From assembly GCF_000374845.1 (NCBI RefSeq), contig NZ_KB895420.1, positions 186,001-250,000 on the forward strand: a stretch of DNA of 64,000 nucleotides. Reading direction: 5' to 3'. This stretch comes from Paenibacillus terrigena DSM 21567. GTDB taxonomy: Bacteria > Bacillota > Bacilli > Paenibacillales > Paenibacillaceae. Below are positions 25,446 to 34,144 of the stretch, piece after piece. A program made the position numbers and the translations under genes. Each line of letters opens with the position of its first letter. Position 1 is the stretch's first letter. The notes under the pieces were generated by a model. It ran no database searches. It had not been told where the DNA came from and saw nothing but the letters and a program-made list of their open reading frames with translations.

Positions 25446-26630
25446 TTACCTCTTCGCTAAGGGATAGGCTCTCTGAATTCGTTCAAGTGCTTCTTGCAGC
25501 AATGCACGCGGTGTTCCTAAATTGATTCGGATGTAGCCATCACCACCAGGGCCGAACGCCGTACCGAAGCTAACAGTGACGCCAGCTTCCTGCTCAATCC
25601 ATTGCTTCAATGCCTGCTCATCTCTACTAACCGCACGGCAATCCACCCACAGCAGGTACGTGCCTTCTGGTTCAATGACGACTAACTCTGGCATATGTTC
25701 CATAATGAATTGCTTCGCAAATGCAATATTGCCTTGAATGTATGTGCGTAACTCCCCAAGCCATTCATCACAAGCTGTATAAGCAGCTTCGAGTGCCGGG
25801 ACAGCGAAGAAGGTCGGATCGAATACGCCAGATTGAAGCATGCGCGTCCGGAAGCCTGCACGTAATTCTGCATTCGGAATGATGATGTTCGAAATTTCTA
25901 GACCTGCCAGATTGAAAGTTTTGGCTGGAGAGGTGCAGATGATGGAGCGTTGTGCGATCACATCGGACAAGGTGGCAATGACGGTATGCTCATGTCCAAC
26001 ATGTGCGAAATCCGCATGGATTTCATCTGAGACGATAAGTACATCGTACTTCTCGCATAACGCTGCAACACGCTCCAGTTCAGGCCGCGTCCAGACCCGT
26101 CCCGTCGGGTTGTGCGGAGAGATGAACAATAGAATTTTGATTCCTTCCTGCATATGGCGTTCCATATCATCAAAATCCATTTCATACCGTCCATTGATAA
26201 GCTGAAGCGGACTCTCCACCAAGGTGCGATGATTCAGACGAACTGATCGCGGGATTGGCTGATAGCATGGCGTGTGAACCAAGACCCGATCCGTTTCCTC
26301 TGTAAAATGCTGAATGATTAAAGAGACTGCTTGGACGATACGTGGACAGAAGACGATCCATTCTTGTTCTATTTGCCATGAATAGGCGCTGCGCATCCAT
26401 CGCTTGACCGCATCATAATAAGGTGCGAATAGATTCGTATAGCCGTAAATGCCGTGATCTGCCATGCGTCGAATGGATTTCTGAATGGCTTCGGGCGTCA
26501 GCAAATCCATGTCGGCGACGGAAAGAGCGATTTGGTTCTGCCCGAATTGCTGAGCCATGATATCCCACTTATCGCTGTTGGTGCCGAATCGGTTCGTAAT
26601 CTGATCGAAAGATGAATAAGATGAATTCAT
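25446..26630 (-). CDS. MalY/PatB family pyridoxal-phosphate C-S lyase / aminotransferase
   Basis: A 394-residue fold-type I enzyme. The Schiff-base Lys is in TSPAKTFNLAGLEISN, with FISPHNPTGRVWTRPEL and VSDEIHADF (cofactor Asp) upstream. This set is the signature of the MalY/PatB cystathionine beta-lyase-like group. It would cleave C-S bonds of cysteine conjugates or cystathionine. The open frame extends to 26876, but the real start is ATG 26630, with CAGGAGGTAC upstream. Confidence 0.88.
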   Translation of the reverse strand: MNSSYSSFDQITNRFGTNSDKWDIMAQQFGQNQIALSVADMDLLTPEAIQKSIRRMADHGIYGYTNLFAPYYDAVKRWMRSAYSWQIEQEWIVFCPRIVQAVSLIIQHFTEETDRVLVHTPCYQPIPRSVRLNHRTLVESPLQLINGRYEMDFDDMERHMQEGIKILLFISPHNPTGRVWTRPELERVAALCEKYDVLIVSDEIHADFAHVGHEHTVIATLSDVIAQRSIICTSPAKTFNLAGLEISNIIIPNAELRAGFRTRMLQSGVFDPTFFAVPALEAAYTACDEWLGELRTYIQGNIAFAKQFIMEHMPELVVIEPEGTYLLWVDCRAVSRDEQALKQWIEQEAGVTVSFGTAFGPGGDGYIRINLGTPRALLQEALERIQRAYPLAKR

Positions 26631-26803
26631 AGCGGAAGTACCTCCTGTTGTATCGGTTATATTCTTATTTAAAGGCTTTCTAGAGAAGCAATCAACTATG
26701 AAAAGTGTTAATCCTACCTTGGATGAGGCCGAATACATAGTTTTGCCGGAAATGGTCACGCTATCCTTGTAAGCAAAAGCTTGAGAACGAGGAGGAGACA
26801 ACC

Positions 26804-27019
26804 ATGTCAGATCAGAGTAGAAAAGCTGTTCAAGATGCGATTCAAGCGGATTTCGAGTCGATGAATGCAGCAACATCGGCTAGTGCAGGACTAACATCGA
26901 TGCAATTTGGGCGTGATGATGTGCAAGAAGGGAATGCGATTCCATCCGCAACACCTGCGGCTCCTGATGCATCGATGCAGCATGCATCCAATGTGATCGA
27001 AGACGACGATTATATTTAA
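26804..27019 (+). CDS. Small acidic protein of unknown function
   Basis: A 71-residue protein with a strong AACGAGGAGGAGACAACC site before its ATG, so translation is likely. It is low in hydrophobic residues, rich in Ala, Ser, Asp and Gln, with no Cys and no membrane segment, and ends in an acidic tail (EDDDYI). It is probably disordered. It stands alone, divergent from the PatB-like gene. Composition and isolation would suit a spore or stress small protein, but no family is recognised. Confidence 0.6.
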   Translation: MSDQSRKAVQDAIQADFESMNAATSASAGLTSMQFGRDDVQEGNAIPSATPAAPDASMQHASNVIEDDDYI

Positions 27020-27089
27020 AATAAAGGGTTAGGATAAAGGGACGTTTCCACTTTAAACAAGTGCGATAGCGTTTCTTTTTTTATTGTTA

Positions 27090-27139
27090 TTGACTTACTT
27101 TTTGTTATATACTATAATCAAGTTATAAATAACAAGTAA
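27090..27139 (+). promoter_or_regulatory. Promoter and likely repressor operator of the mhqNOD-type operon
   Basis: TTGACT (27090-27095), 17 nt, TATAAT (27113-27118) is a near-consensus sigma-A promoter. An inverted repeat TTGTTAT (27102-27108)...ATAACAA (27129-27135), extended outward by TTACT and AGTAA, overlaps the spacer and start region. This is where a MarR/DUF24-type repressor would sit. In B. subtilis the counterparts are repressed by MhqR; no MhqR gene adjoins here. Confidence 0.6.
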
Positions 27140-27187
27140 ATCATGGAACGAAATAATTCATATATTATCCAGTAGGGGGAACATATC

Positions 27188-27826
27188 ATGACTGATTTCA
27201 TGCAAATAGTGAAAGACCGTAGATCGGCTATGAAATTTAAGCCAGAGGTACATATTACAAGAGAAGAACTCAATGAGATGTTTAATCTCGTCAAATATGC
27301 ACCGTCGGCGTTTAATTTGCAACATGCACACTATATCGTTATCGATGATGAGGCGCTCAAGAATGGGAAGATCTATGAAGCGGCGAATAAGCAGTATAAG
27401 GTCCAATCGGCATCTGCTGCCATTCTGGTACTTGGCGATCTGGAGGCGTACACGCAGGTTGGTGAGCTCAATGAAGGGATGCTTCATCTTGGGGTCATAA
27501 ATAAGCAAGAATACGATATGACCGTTGAATCGGTGACATCGTTCTATGAAGACCGCGGCGATACCTTTAAGCGTGATGAAGCCATACGTAATGCGAGTTT
27601 ATCCGCAATGCTGTTCATGTTGATTGCCAAGGAGAAGGGCTGGGATACATGTCCGATGATCGGGTTCGATGCGGAAGCCATAAGAGAAGCACTCAATATC
27701 TCAACTCGATATGTACCAGCGATGTTAATCGTCATTGGGCAAGAGCAGGTAGCGGGCCAAAGACCGCGCGGTTACCGCAAGCCGATAGCGGAGTTCGTTA
27801 GCTACAATACCGAAATTTCAAAATAA
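27188..27826 (+). CDS. mhqN: Nitroreductase family protein, MhqN-like
   Basis: A 212-residue flavin reductase of the nitroreductase fold: VKDRRSAMKFKPE (FMN phosphate), KYAPSAFNLQHAHYIV, and a late CPMIGFDAEAIREAL then VIGQE. It would reduce quinones or nitro compounds with NAD(P)H. The following genes encode a ring-cleaving dioxygenase and a carboxylesterase, the same trio as mhqN, mhqO and mhqD of B. subtilis, which give resistance to hydroquinones and catechols. Confidence 0.85.
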   Translation: MTDFMQIVKDRRSAMKFKPEVHITREELNEMFNLVKYAPSAFNLQHAHYIVIDDEALKNGKIYEAANKQYKVQSASAAILVLGDLEAYTQVGELNEGMLHLGVINKQEYDMTVESVTSFYEDRGDTFKRDEAIRNASLSAMLFMLIAKEKGWDTCPMIGFDAEAIREALNISTRYVPAMLIVIGQEQVAGQRPRGYRKPIAEFVSYNTEISK

Positions 27827-27853
27827 ATTATGGTTGGAAAGGGGTAGGGGAAC

Positions 27854-28804
27854 ATGTCATTACGAACAGCAGGGATTCATCATATTACGGCGTTTGCTCG
27901 GAATCCTCAAGAGAATGTTGATTTCTACGCAGGGATTCTTGGGTTAAGACTTGTGAAGAAGACGATTAACTTTGATGCGCCAGAGGTCTATCATTTGTAT
28001 TTCGGCGATGAGGCTGGTAATCCGGGTACGATTATCACGTTCTTCCCTTGGCCTGAATCTCGCAGAGGACGGGTTGGCGGAGGACAAGTGGGGAGAACGA
28101 CATATGTGATTCCGTCAGGCGCTATGGGCTTCTGGGAAGACCGATTGAAACATTTTGGGATTTCGATCTCGACGGCAGAGCGCTTCGGCGAGAAATATCT
28201 GCAATTCGCAGATCGAGAAGGCTTGCAGTTGGAGCTCGTTGAACGCGAGGAAGGAAAACGGAGTGCATGGTCATTCGACGGTATTCCGACATCGGCAGCA
28301 ATCAAAGGCTTCGGCGGGGCTGTGCTGTTCAGCGTGGATTCAGCGCGTACGATGGACGTACTGGAGAATGTGTTGGGGCTAACGAAGGTTGGAGAAGATG
28401 TAGGTTATATACGTTATCAAGCAACCGGAGAAATTGGCAACTTAATTGATGTTAGCGCCAATAATGTGGAATGGGGCCATGGCGGCGCAGGTACCGTGCA
28501 TCATATAGCATGGCGTGCCAAAGACGATGAAGAGCATGCGCAATGGCGGCAGGCTGTCATCCAAGGCGGTTATAAACCGACAGATATTCTTGATCGCCAG
28601 TATTTCCATGCGCTGTATTTCCGTGAAGCTGGAGGCATCCTATTCGAGATTGCAACAGATCCTCCAGGCTTCGCACGCGATGAGGATCCGGATGCACTTG
28701 GCGAGCAGCTCATGCTACCGCATTGGTTCGAGCCAAGACGAGCGCAGATAGAAGCGAATTTACTTCCAATCGAAGTTCGAAGTTTAGGAGGGGGTCAAGT
28801 ATGA
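27854..28804 (+). CDS. mhqO: Ring-cleaving dioxygenase, MhqO-like (vicinal oxygen chelate fold)
   Basis: A 316-residue two-domain VOC protein. The metal ligands are His in GIHHITAFA (residue about 8), the second-domain His in GTVHHIAWRA (about 220) and Glu in GGILFEIATDPPGF (about 270), as in extradiol dioxygenases of the YkcA/MhqO group. It opens catechol or hydroquinone rings with O2. It lies 27 nt after mhqN and its stop overlaps mhqD by 4 nt. Confidence 0.88.
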   Translation: MSLRTAGIHHITAFARNPQENVDFYAGILGLRLVKKTINFDAPEVYHLYFGDEAGNPGTIITFFPWPESRRGRVGGGQVGRTTYVIPSGAMGFWEDRLKHFGISISTAERFGEKYLQFADREGLQLELVEREEGKRSAWSFDGIPTSAAIKGFGGAVLFSVDSARTMDVLENVLGLTKVGEDVGYIRYQATGEIGNLIDVSANNVEWGHGGAGTVHHIAWRAKDDEEHAQWRQAVIQGGYKPTDILDRQYFHALYFREAGGILFEIATDPPGFARDEDPDALGEQLMLPHWFEPRRAQIEANLLPIEVRSLGGGQV

Positions 28805-29412
28805 TTCATTTATTCGAGCAGGGCACAGACCCGAATGCACCAACACTTGTACTGTTTCATGGAACAGGCGGCACAGAGCGCGATCTATTACCGCTTGCGA
28901 AGCATATTGCACCATCGTCAAGCATCCTCAGTCTTCGAGGGAATGTTCTGGAGAACGGCATGCCTCGTTTCTTCAGACGGTTGGCTGAAGGGGTATTCGA
29001 TGAAGAGGACCTTATCTTCCGCACGACAGAAGTCTACGAATTCCTAGATCAAGCAGCTGAGCAATATGGATTAGATCGCAGCAATTTCATCGCCGTAGGG
29101 TATTCGAACGGTGCGAATATGATTGGCAGCTTGTTGTTCCATTACGCGAACGCTGTCAGAGGCGCTGTTCTGCATCATCCGATGGTTCCACGCCGCGGAG
29201 TCGCGTTGCCGAATCTAGAGGGGACCGAAGTCTTCATTGGTGCAGGTACGAATGATCCGATCTGTTCGAAATCCGAATCCGAGGAGCTGGATCAACTCCT
29301 GCGTGATGCAGGGGCTTCGGTGACGCTTCACTGGGGAAATGCAGGTCACCAGCTCACTGGAGCAGAGGTAGATGCAGCTGCTTTTTGGTACCAGCAGCAC
29401 TACGCACAATAA
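28801..29412 (+). CDS. mhqD: Carboxylesterase/hydrolase, MhqD-like
   Basis: A 203-residue alpha/beta hydrolase with oxyanion loop LFHGTGGTERD, nucleophile elbow GYSNGAN, acid Asp in GAGTNDPI and His in GNAGHQLT. These match the YodD/MhqD type of phospholipase/carboxylesterase. The start is ATG 28801, overlapping the mhqO stop (ATGA), with GGAGGGGGT in front. An in-frame reading from 28723 would lie inside mhqO. Confidence 0.88.
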   Translation: MIHLFEQGTDPNAPTLVLFHGTGGTERDLLPLAKHIAPSSSILSLRGNVLENGMPRFFRRLAEGVFDEEDLIFRTTEVYEFLDQAAEQYGLDRSNFIAVGYSNGANMIGSLLFHYANAVRGAVLHHPMVPRRGVALPNLEGTEVFIGAGTNDPICSKSESEELDQLLRDAGASVTLHWGNAGHQLTGAEVDAAAFWYQQHYAQ

Positions 29413-29448
29413 CGGTATGAGTTCGCATGTCATTGAAAAGAAACTTAG

Positions 29449-29500
29449 AATAGCCGTGGTAGATAGCGATGTAGGATCGGCTATCTGTCATGGCTATTTT
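29449..29500 (+). terminator. Hairpin, probable terminator of the mhqNOD operon
   Basis: AATAGCC...GGCTATT encloses an inner stem (GATAGC with GCTATC), with TTTT at the end. The T run is short, so efficiency is uncertain. Confidence 0.5.
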
Positions 29501-29566
29501 GCTGGAGCAGGCGGTGAATATCCGCTATACTGGCTAGAGGTTGAATAACGGAAGAGGTTAATACGA

Positions 29567-30511
29567 ATGAAGAGCTATTTATATACGTATGCAGCACATG
29601 AAGATGAACAAGCGTTGTGTCAATTGGAACTACGTACATTGTTCAGAGGAGCGAAGATCGGTGCTAAGAGTCTCATCTCATCACGTCTGATTGATCCAAG
29701 CCGGAGTCCTTTCATTCATGAACGAATTACAATCGAATACACGGCTCCGACCCTTGACGAGCTGGTTGAGCAGGTTGATTTCCTACAAATCCAGCAGGGA
29801 AAATCATTTAAGGTCGTATATTATAAATCAGGTGAGTTTGTATCCTATGATGAGGAGCGGGTGATTGAACGGAAGCTCGGAGCAGCGATCTGCGGCAAGG
29901 TGAATATGCGCAATCCAGAGCTTATACTCGGCGTCACGAAGCATACGGAGGGTTGGATACTCGGTGAGTGTATGCAGAGTAAGGCGATCTGGAAGCAACA
30001 TCAAGATAAGCCTCAGAATTATTCGACGGCACTGAGTACAAGACTTGCGCGTGCCGTCGCTAATATTGCCGTCCCCGAAGTGGAGGGCGTTCGAGTCATA
30101 GATCCATGCTGCGGGATTGGGACCGTATTGCTTGAAGCATTATCGATGGGAATCGACATTGTTGGTCGCGATATCAACCCGTTAACGACCCGTGGAGCAC
30201 GACTGAATCTTGCGCACTTTGGCTACCCGAATGTGGTTACGTTAGGCGATGTGCGGGATATTACGGATCATTATGATACGGCGATCATCGATCTGCCCTA
30301 TAATCTGTGCTCAAAGCTCTCCGATGAGGAGCGGTTGTCGATGCTGCGCAGTGCGCATCGATTCGCAGATCGCGTCGTATTGATTACAACGGAGCCGATC
30401 GACGAATCGGTTGCCCATGCTGGCTTCGATATTGTAGACCGCTGTCAGGTTCACAAAGGTCGATTCGTTCGCGAAGTGCTCGTCGTTCAAGCTCAATCGC
30501 AAACTTATTGA
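29567..30511 (+). CDS. TRM11-like SAM-dependent RNA methyltransferase
   Basis: A 314-residue protein with a poorly conserved N-terminal part (about 1-150, possibly a THUMP-like RNA-binding region) and a Rossmann methyltransferase domain (about 165-300). The latter has VIDPCCGIGTVLLEALSMG (SAM loop), GRDINPLTTRGARLNL, GDVRDI and the catalytic IDLPYNL, a D-x-P-Y motif as in amino-methylating enzymes (PF01170 type). It probably makes N2-methylguanosine in tRNA, by family. It converges with the exporter gene, overlapping it by 7 nt. Confidence 0.85.
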   Translation: MKSYLYTYAAHEDEQALCQLELRTLFRGAKIGAKSLISSRLIDPSRSPFIHERITIEYTAPTLDELVEQVDFLQIQQGKSFKVVYYKSGEFVSYDEERVIERKLGAAICGKVNMRNPELILGVTKHTEGWILGECMQSKAIWKQHQDKPQNYSTALSTRLARAVANIAVPEVEGVRVIDPCCGIGTVLLEALSMGIDIVGRDINPLTTRGARLNLAHFGYPNVVTLGDVRDITDHYDTAIIDLPYNLCSKLSDEERLSMLRSAHRFADRVVLITTEPIDESVAHAGFDIVDRCQVHKGRFVREVLVVQAQSQTY

Positions 30512-31488
30512 TTCGCACGTACTTGTGAGGGAGGCGTCACGGCAGGGCTGTTCGTGTTCAGTGATTCTGCTTGCTCTGTCTTACGCTTTCCCCATATGAG
30601 TGTACCGATAACGCCGATGATAATCATGACAGACCCGAGCATATCATAGATTGTGATCTGTTCACCGAATACAAGCACCCCGCCAATCATGGTTACGACA
30701 GTTGCAAGATTGGAGAATACGCTCATTTTGGAAGCTTCCATTTTGGACAACGTATACGTCTGTAATAACAGCGACATGAGGGAAGAGAGTAATCCTAGAT
30801 AGAGAATCGCAATCCAGAAGGAGCCGATGGACAAGGGTTGAATCAATTGCTCCATCGTACCGTTCACGCCATGTTGAATCAGTGCCATGGCACCGAAGGC
30901 TACGCTGCCGATCGCCATCATGATATAAGTCAGTTCGATCGGACGGAACTGGCCGGTGAGCTTCCGGGCGAATACGCTGTATCCTGAGAAGGATAAGACG
31001 GATAAGAACAACAAGATAATCCCCGCAAGATGAGACATATCCAGCTTCGTGCCTTTCATAATAACCACGAACAATACCCCAAATACCGAGAGTACAATGG
31101 CTAACTTTTGCTTAAGCGTTGTACGTTCTTTCAGGAAGTATCCCGCGAACAGAACCGTTAAGACGGGCGTAAATGCATAGAGAATACCTCCTTCAGCAGA
31201 GGATGCGTGCTGCAATCCGAAGGCTTGAAGCGCGAAGAATAGAGTCGGATACAAGATCGCCATGCCTAGAATCGGACGTAGTGATTTGCCGCGAAGATCG
31301 ATTTTGATCCACCCGAGCGCAACAGGGATACTAAGAACCAAGAACGACAGGATAAACCGATAGGCTAACGCGGTGAAGGGGTCCGCCGATTGGAGCGCGC
31401 TCTTCATGAACAAGAATGATAATCCGATGATGCTAGCGTTGATGACCGCGGATACGACGGCAAGTTTATTGCTTTGTTGTGAATTCAT
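30505..31488 (-). CDS. DMT superfamily (EamA) transporter
   Basis: A 327-residue protein with ten membrane segments in two EamA repeats. The first begins ASIIGLSFLFMKSAL and FTALAYRFILSFLVL; the second includes GYSVFARKLTGQFRPIE and GVLVFGEQITIYDMLGSVMIIIGVIGTLIWGK. It is likely a metabolite or drug exporter. It is divergent from a MocR-type regulator across 189 nt containing a palindromic operator. In B. subtilis, ycxC (EamA) and ycxD (MocR) form a similar pair. Strong AGGAGG site. Confidence 0.88.
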   Translation of the reverse strand: MNSQQSNKLAVVSAVINASIIGLSFLFMKSALQSADPFTALAYRFILSFLVLSIPVALGWIKIDLRGKSLRPILGMAILYPTLFFALQAFGLQHASSAEGGILYAFTPVLTVLFAGYFLKERTTLKQKLAIVLSVFGVLFVVIMKGTKLDMSHLAGIILLFLSVLSFSGYSVFARKLTGQFRPIELTYIMMAIGSVAFGAMALIQHGVNGTMEQLIQPLSIGSFWIAILYLGLLSSLMSLLLQTYTLSKMEASKMSVFSNLATVVTMIGGVLVFGEQITIYDMLGSVMIIIGVIGTLIWGKRKTEQAESLNTNSPAVTPPSQVRANQ

Positions 31489-31617
31489 ATAAAATTCCTC
31501 CTAGAATAAATCCTATGGATTTATTGAAAATGACGATCTTCCTTCTATTCAGTGATAGTGTGAATCGTTATACTGAAGATACGATAATAACTAGAAGCTG
31601 ACGAGATGGATTTAACT

Positions 31618-31637
31618 GAATTGTATCGGTACAGTTC
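31618..31637. promoter_or_regulatory. Candidate operator of the MocR-type regulator
   Basis: GAATTGTATCGGTACAGTTC is a palindrome with 16 of 20 positions symmetric, placed 41 nt before the MocR start in the divergent promoter region. MocR/GntR proteins bind such sites next to their own gene. No second copy was found nearby. Confidence 0.5.
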
Positions 31638-31677
31638 CAAGTGGTTCATGATTTTTATATAGAAACGCGGTGTGTTG

Positions 31678-33036
31678 ATGGCTAAATATGTATCCGTACT
31701 GACGGATATGGAAGAACGAATTCGCACAGGTCAGTATGTTCCTGGTCACAAGCTCCCCTCGATCCGTGATGCATCCGAGATGTATGGATGCAGTAAGAGC
31801 ACCATTATTCGTGCCTATGCAGAACTCGAACGTCTACATATCATTTATGCGATGCCGCAGAGTGGATATTATGTGGTAGATCGTCGCGGAGAACAGTGGG
31901 ATCAAGGGAGGGACAACGACAAGCTAGATTTCTCGTCGGCATCACCAGACCTGCATATTTTCCCGTACCTTGATTTTCAGCATTGTCTAAATCGCGCGAT
32001 CGACACCTATCAATATCAATTGTTCACGTATGGCGATTCTCAGGGCCTAGAGAGCTTCCGTCATATGCTGGTGAAGCATCTTGCCGATGATCAAGTGTTC
32101 ACGAAGCTGAATCAGATCGTTGTCACGTCGGGTGTACAGCAAGCGCTGAACATTCTGACCCGCATGCCATTTCCGAATGGCAAATCCGTTATTCTGATTG
32201 AGCAGCCAAGCTATGAGATCTATCAGCGGTTCCTAGAGCTGGAAGGCGTGAACGTCGCAGGCATTGCCCGAACAACTCGTGGCCTGGATCTGGACGAGCT
32301 GGAGAAGATGTTCAAGCACGGGGATATCAAGTTCTTCTATACGATGCCGAGGTATCAGAACCCGCTGGGGACTTCCTTTACCCTTACAGAACGGAAAGCG
32401 ATCGTTCGGCTAGCCGAGCGGTATGATGTCTATATTGTCGAAGATGACTATATGGGGGACTTGGGAACCGAGGTTCGGATGAATCCGCTCTATAGCTATG
32501 ATACGTCTGAACATGTGATTTATTTGAAAAGCTTCTCCAAAGTCATATTCCCGGGGCTTCGAATCGGTGCAGCGGTAGTACCCAAGCTGCTTCATCCGAC
32601 CTTCGTGCAATATAAGGCCTTTTCTGATGCCGATTCTTCAATTGTCTCTCAAGGGGCACTGGAGATTTACCTCAAGAATGGGATGTTCGACCGGCATAAG
32701 CGCAAAATTATACAGCTCTATGCGGATCGGATGAATCGGATGAACCAAGCGCTTACGCAAGTACAAGCATCAGAATGGGTAGAAGTCGCTCCCGTCCAAC
32801 AAGGCGTGTATATTTCGCTGATGCTGCCGAAAGTCGTCAATATGGATCAGCTGCATACGAAGCTGAAGCGGGCCAACATTATTACGGTACCAAGCAAACA
32901 TTTCTTTTTGCAAGGTCATACACCTTCTTCCAAATTCCTTCGGCTAAGTATTACTCGTGTTCACGAGGATCGCATTGAAGAAGGTGTACGAGCGATCATG
33001 GATGAAGTGAAGCGCACGGGCCGTGGATGGGGATAG
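31678..33036 (+). CDS. MocR-type regulator (GntR HTH fused to aminotransferase-like domain)
   Basis: A 452-residue fusion. The N-terminal GntR winged helix (about 1-72) has RTGQYVPGHKLPSIRDASEMYGCSKSTIIRAYAELE. A PLP-binding aminotransferase-like domain (about 95-450) follows with TSGVQQALNILTRM, MPRYQNPLGTSFTLTERK, DDYMGDL and YLKSFSKVIFPGLRIGA, where the Lys of SFSK binds the cofactor. Such proteins sense PLP or amino compounds. Start choice is weak: ATG 31678 is preferred over GTG 31672 and TTG 31675, and none has a clear SD. It probably controls the divergent exporter. Confidence 0.88.
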   Translation: MAKYVSVLTDMEERIRTGQYVPGHKLPSIRDASEMYGCSKSTIIRAYAELERLHIIYAMPQSGYYVVDRRGEQWDQGRDNDKLDFSSASPDLHIFPYLDFQHCLNRAIDTYQYQLFTYGDSQGLESFRHMLVKHLADDQVFTKLNQIVVTSGVQQALNILTRMPFPNGKSVILIEQPSYEIYQRFLELEGVNVAGIARTTRGLDLDELEKMFKHGDIKFFYTMPRYQNPLGTSFTLTERKAIVRLAERYDVYIVEDDYMGDLGTEVRMNPLYSYDTSEHVIYLKSFSKVIFPGLRIGAAVVPKLLHPTFVQYKAFSDADSSIVSQGALEIYLKNGMFDRHKRKIIQLYADRMNRMNQALTQVQASEWVEVAPVQQGVYISLMLPKVVNMDQLHTKLKRANIITVPSKHFFLQGHTPSSKFLRLSITRVHEDRIEEGVRAIMDEVKRTGRGWG

Positions 33037-33102
33037 AAGGTTACGAGATTTGGGATAGTCGTCATGCATGATGAATTTCAATGAATGGGGAGGAATTGGT
33101 CA

Positions 33103-34065
33103 ATGAAGATTGGGATGATCGGAACCGGATGGTTCTCGGAGATGCACTGCAATTTATTAGAGCAAATGGAAGGTGTACATGTTAGCGCTGTATGTGGGAC
33201 AAGTATGGAGAAGGCTGAGCGCTTGGCAGGAAAATGGCGTAACGTATCGGCTTACGAGAATGTTGAGAATATGCTCGATCAGGAGAAGCTGGATGCCGTC
33301 TATATCTGTGTACCTCCATTTGCGCATGGGGAGATGGAGAAGTCAGTTATCGCACGGAACATTCCGTTTTTTATCGAGAAGCCGATTGCGTTAGATGATC
33401 AGCTCCCTGCGGAGCTCTACGCACACATTCAGGAGAAATCTCTTATTACTTCGGTAGGCTATCATTTCCGGTATACCGATGCGGCGCAGAGAGCGCTCAA
33501 GCTCTTACAGGGTCGAACCGTAGGGATGGCACTCGGTACATGGATGGGAGACATGCCGCGTGTCGGATGGTGGCGCAAGCAGGAGGGCTCTGGTGGCCAA
33601 TTCCTGGAGCAGACGACGCATATGGTTGATTTACTCCGTTATACGCTGGGTGAAGTGACCGAAGTTTATGCCGCTTATGCGAATCGCGTCATGCATCAGG
33701 TCGAGGAAGGCGTTACCGTTGCGGATGTCGGTACCGTGACCTTGAAGCTTGCGAGCGGAGCCGTGGCGAACATCTCGAATACGTGTATTGTGCCGACATC
33801 CGGTCAAGTAGGGCTTCATATTTATACTGATCAAGGCGTGATGGAGATTCATTCGAACCAACTTGTAGATCGGACGAAGGGTGAGACGTATACACTTCAG
33901 AACCAATCTAATCCGTATGTCCATGAAAATGAAGCGTTCATCCATGCGGTACGCACTGGAGATACCCAGCATATTCGTTCTACCTATCAGGATGCGATCC
34001 AATCGCAGCGGATTGCAACGGCAGCTTTACATTCTGCAGCGACTGGTGTTCCAGTTAAATTATAG
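33103..34065 (+). CDS. Gfo/Idh/MocA family NAD(P)-dependent oxidoreductase
   Basis: A 320-residue protein. The N-terminal Rossmann loop is IGMIGTGWFSEMHCNLLE. The middle motif VYICVPPFAHGEM then FFIEKPIALD contains the catalytic Lys of EKP. The C-terminal substrate domain has GGQFLEQTTHMVDLLRYTLG with the conserved His. It oxidises or reduces a sugar or inositol-like compound. The start is ATG 33103 with GGGGAGGAAT. It is 66 nt after the MocR gene and followed by a terminator; no pathway partners are adjacent. Confidence 0.88.
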   Translation: MKIGMIGTGWFSEMHCNLLEQMEGVHVSAVCGTSMEKAERLAGKWRNVSAYENVENMLDQEKLDAVYICVPPFAHGEMEKSVIARNIPFFIEKPIALDDQLPAELYAHIQEKSLITSVGYHFRYTDAAQRALKLLQGRTVGMALGTWMGDMPRVGWWRKQEGSGGQFLEQTTHMVDLLRYTLGEVTEVYAAYANRVMHQVEEGVTVADVGTVTLKLASGAVANISNTCIVPTSGQVGLHIYTDQGVMEIHSNQLVDRTKGETYTLQNQSNPYVHENEAFIHAVRTGDTQHIRSTYQDAIQSQRIATAALHSAATGVPVKL

Positions 34066-34084
34066 AAGGCAACATCATACCAAT

Positions 34085-34124
34085 AAGCCCACTGAACAGA
34101 TGAACTGCGCAGTGGGCTTGTTTT
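34085..34124. terminator. Terminator between convergent genes
   Basis: AAGCCCACTG pairs with CAGTGGGCTT, followed by GTTTT on the plus strand and an A-rich flank on the other side. Confidence 0.75.
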
Positions 34125-34144
34125 GAAATATAACGATTAGACGA

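Noticed and set aside
26631-26876. N-terminal extension of the MalY/PatB-like enzyme
   Set aside because: The best ribosome binding site and the family start are at 26630; the extension has a Cys/Arg-rich, non-conserved look.
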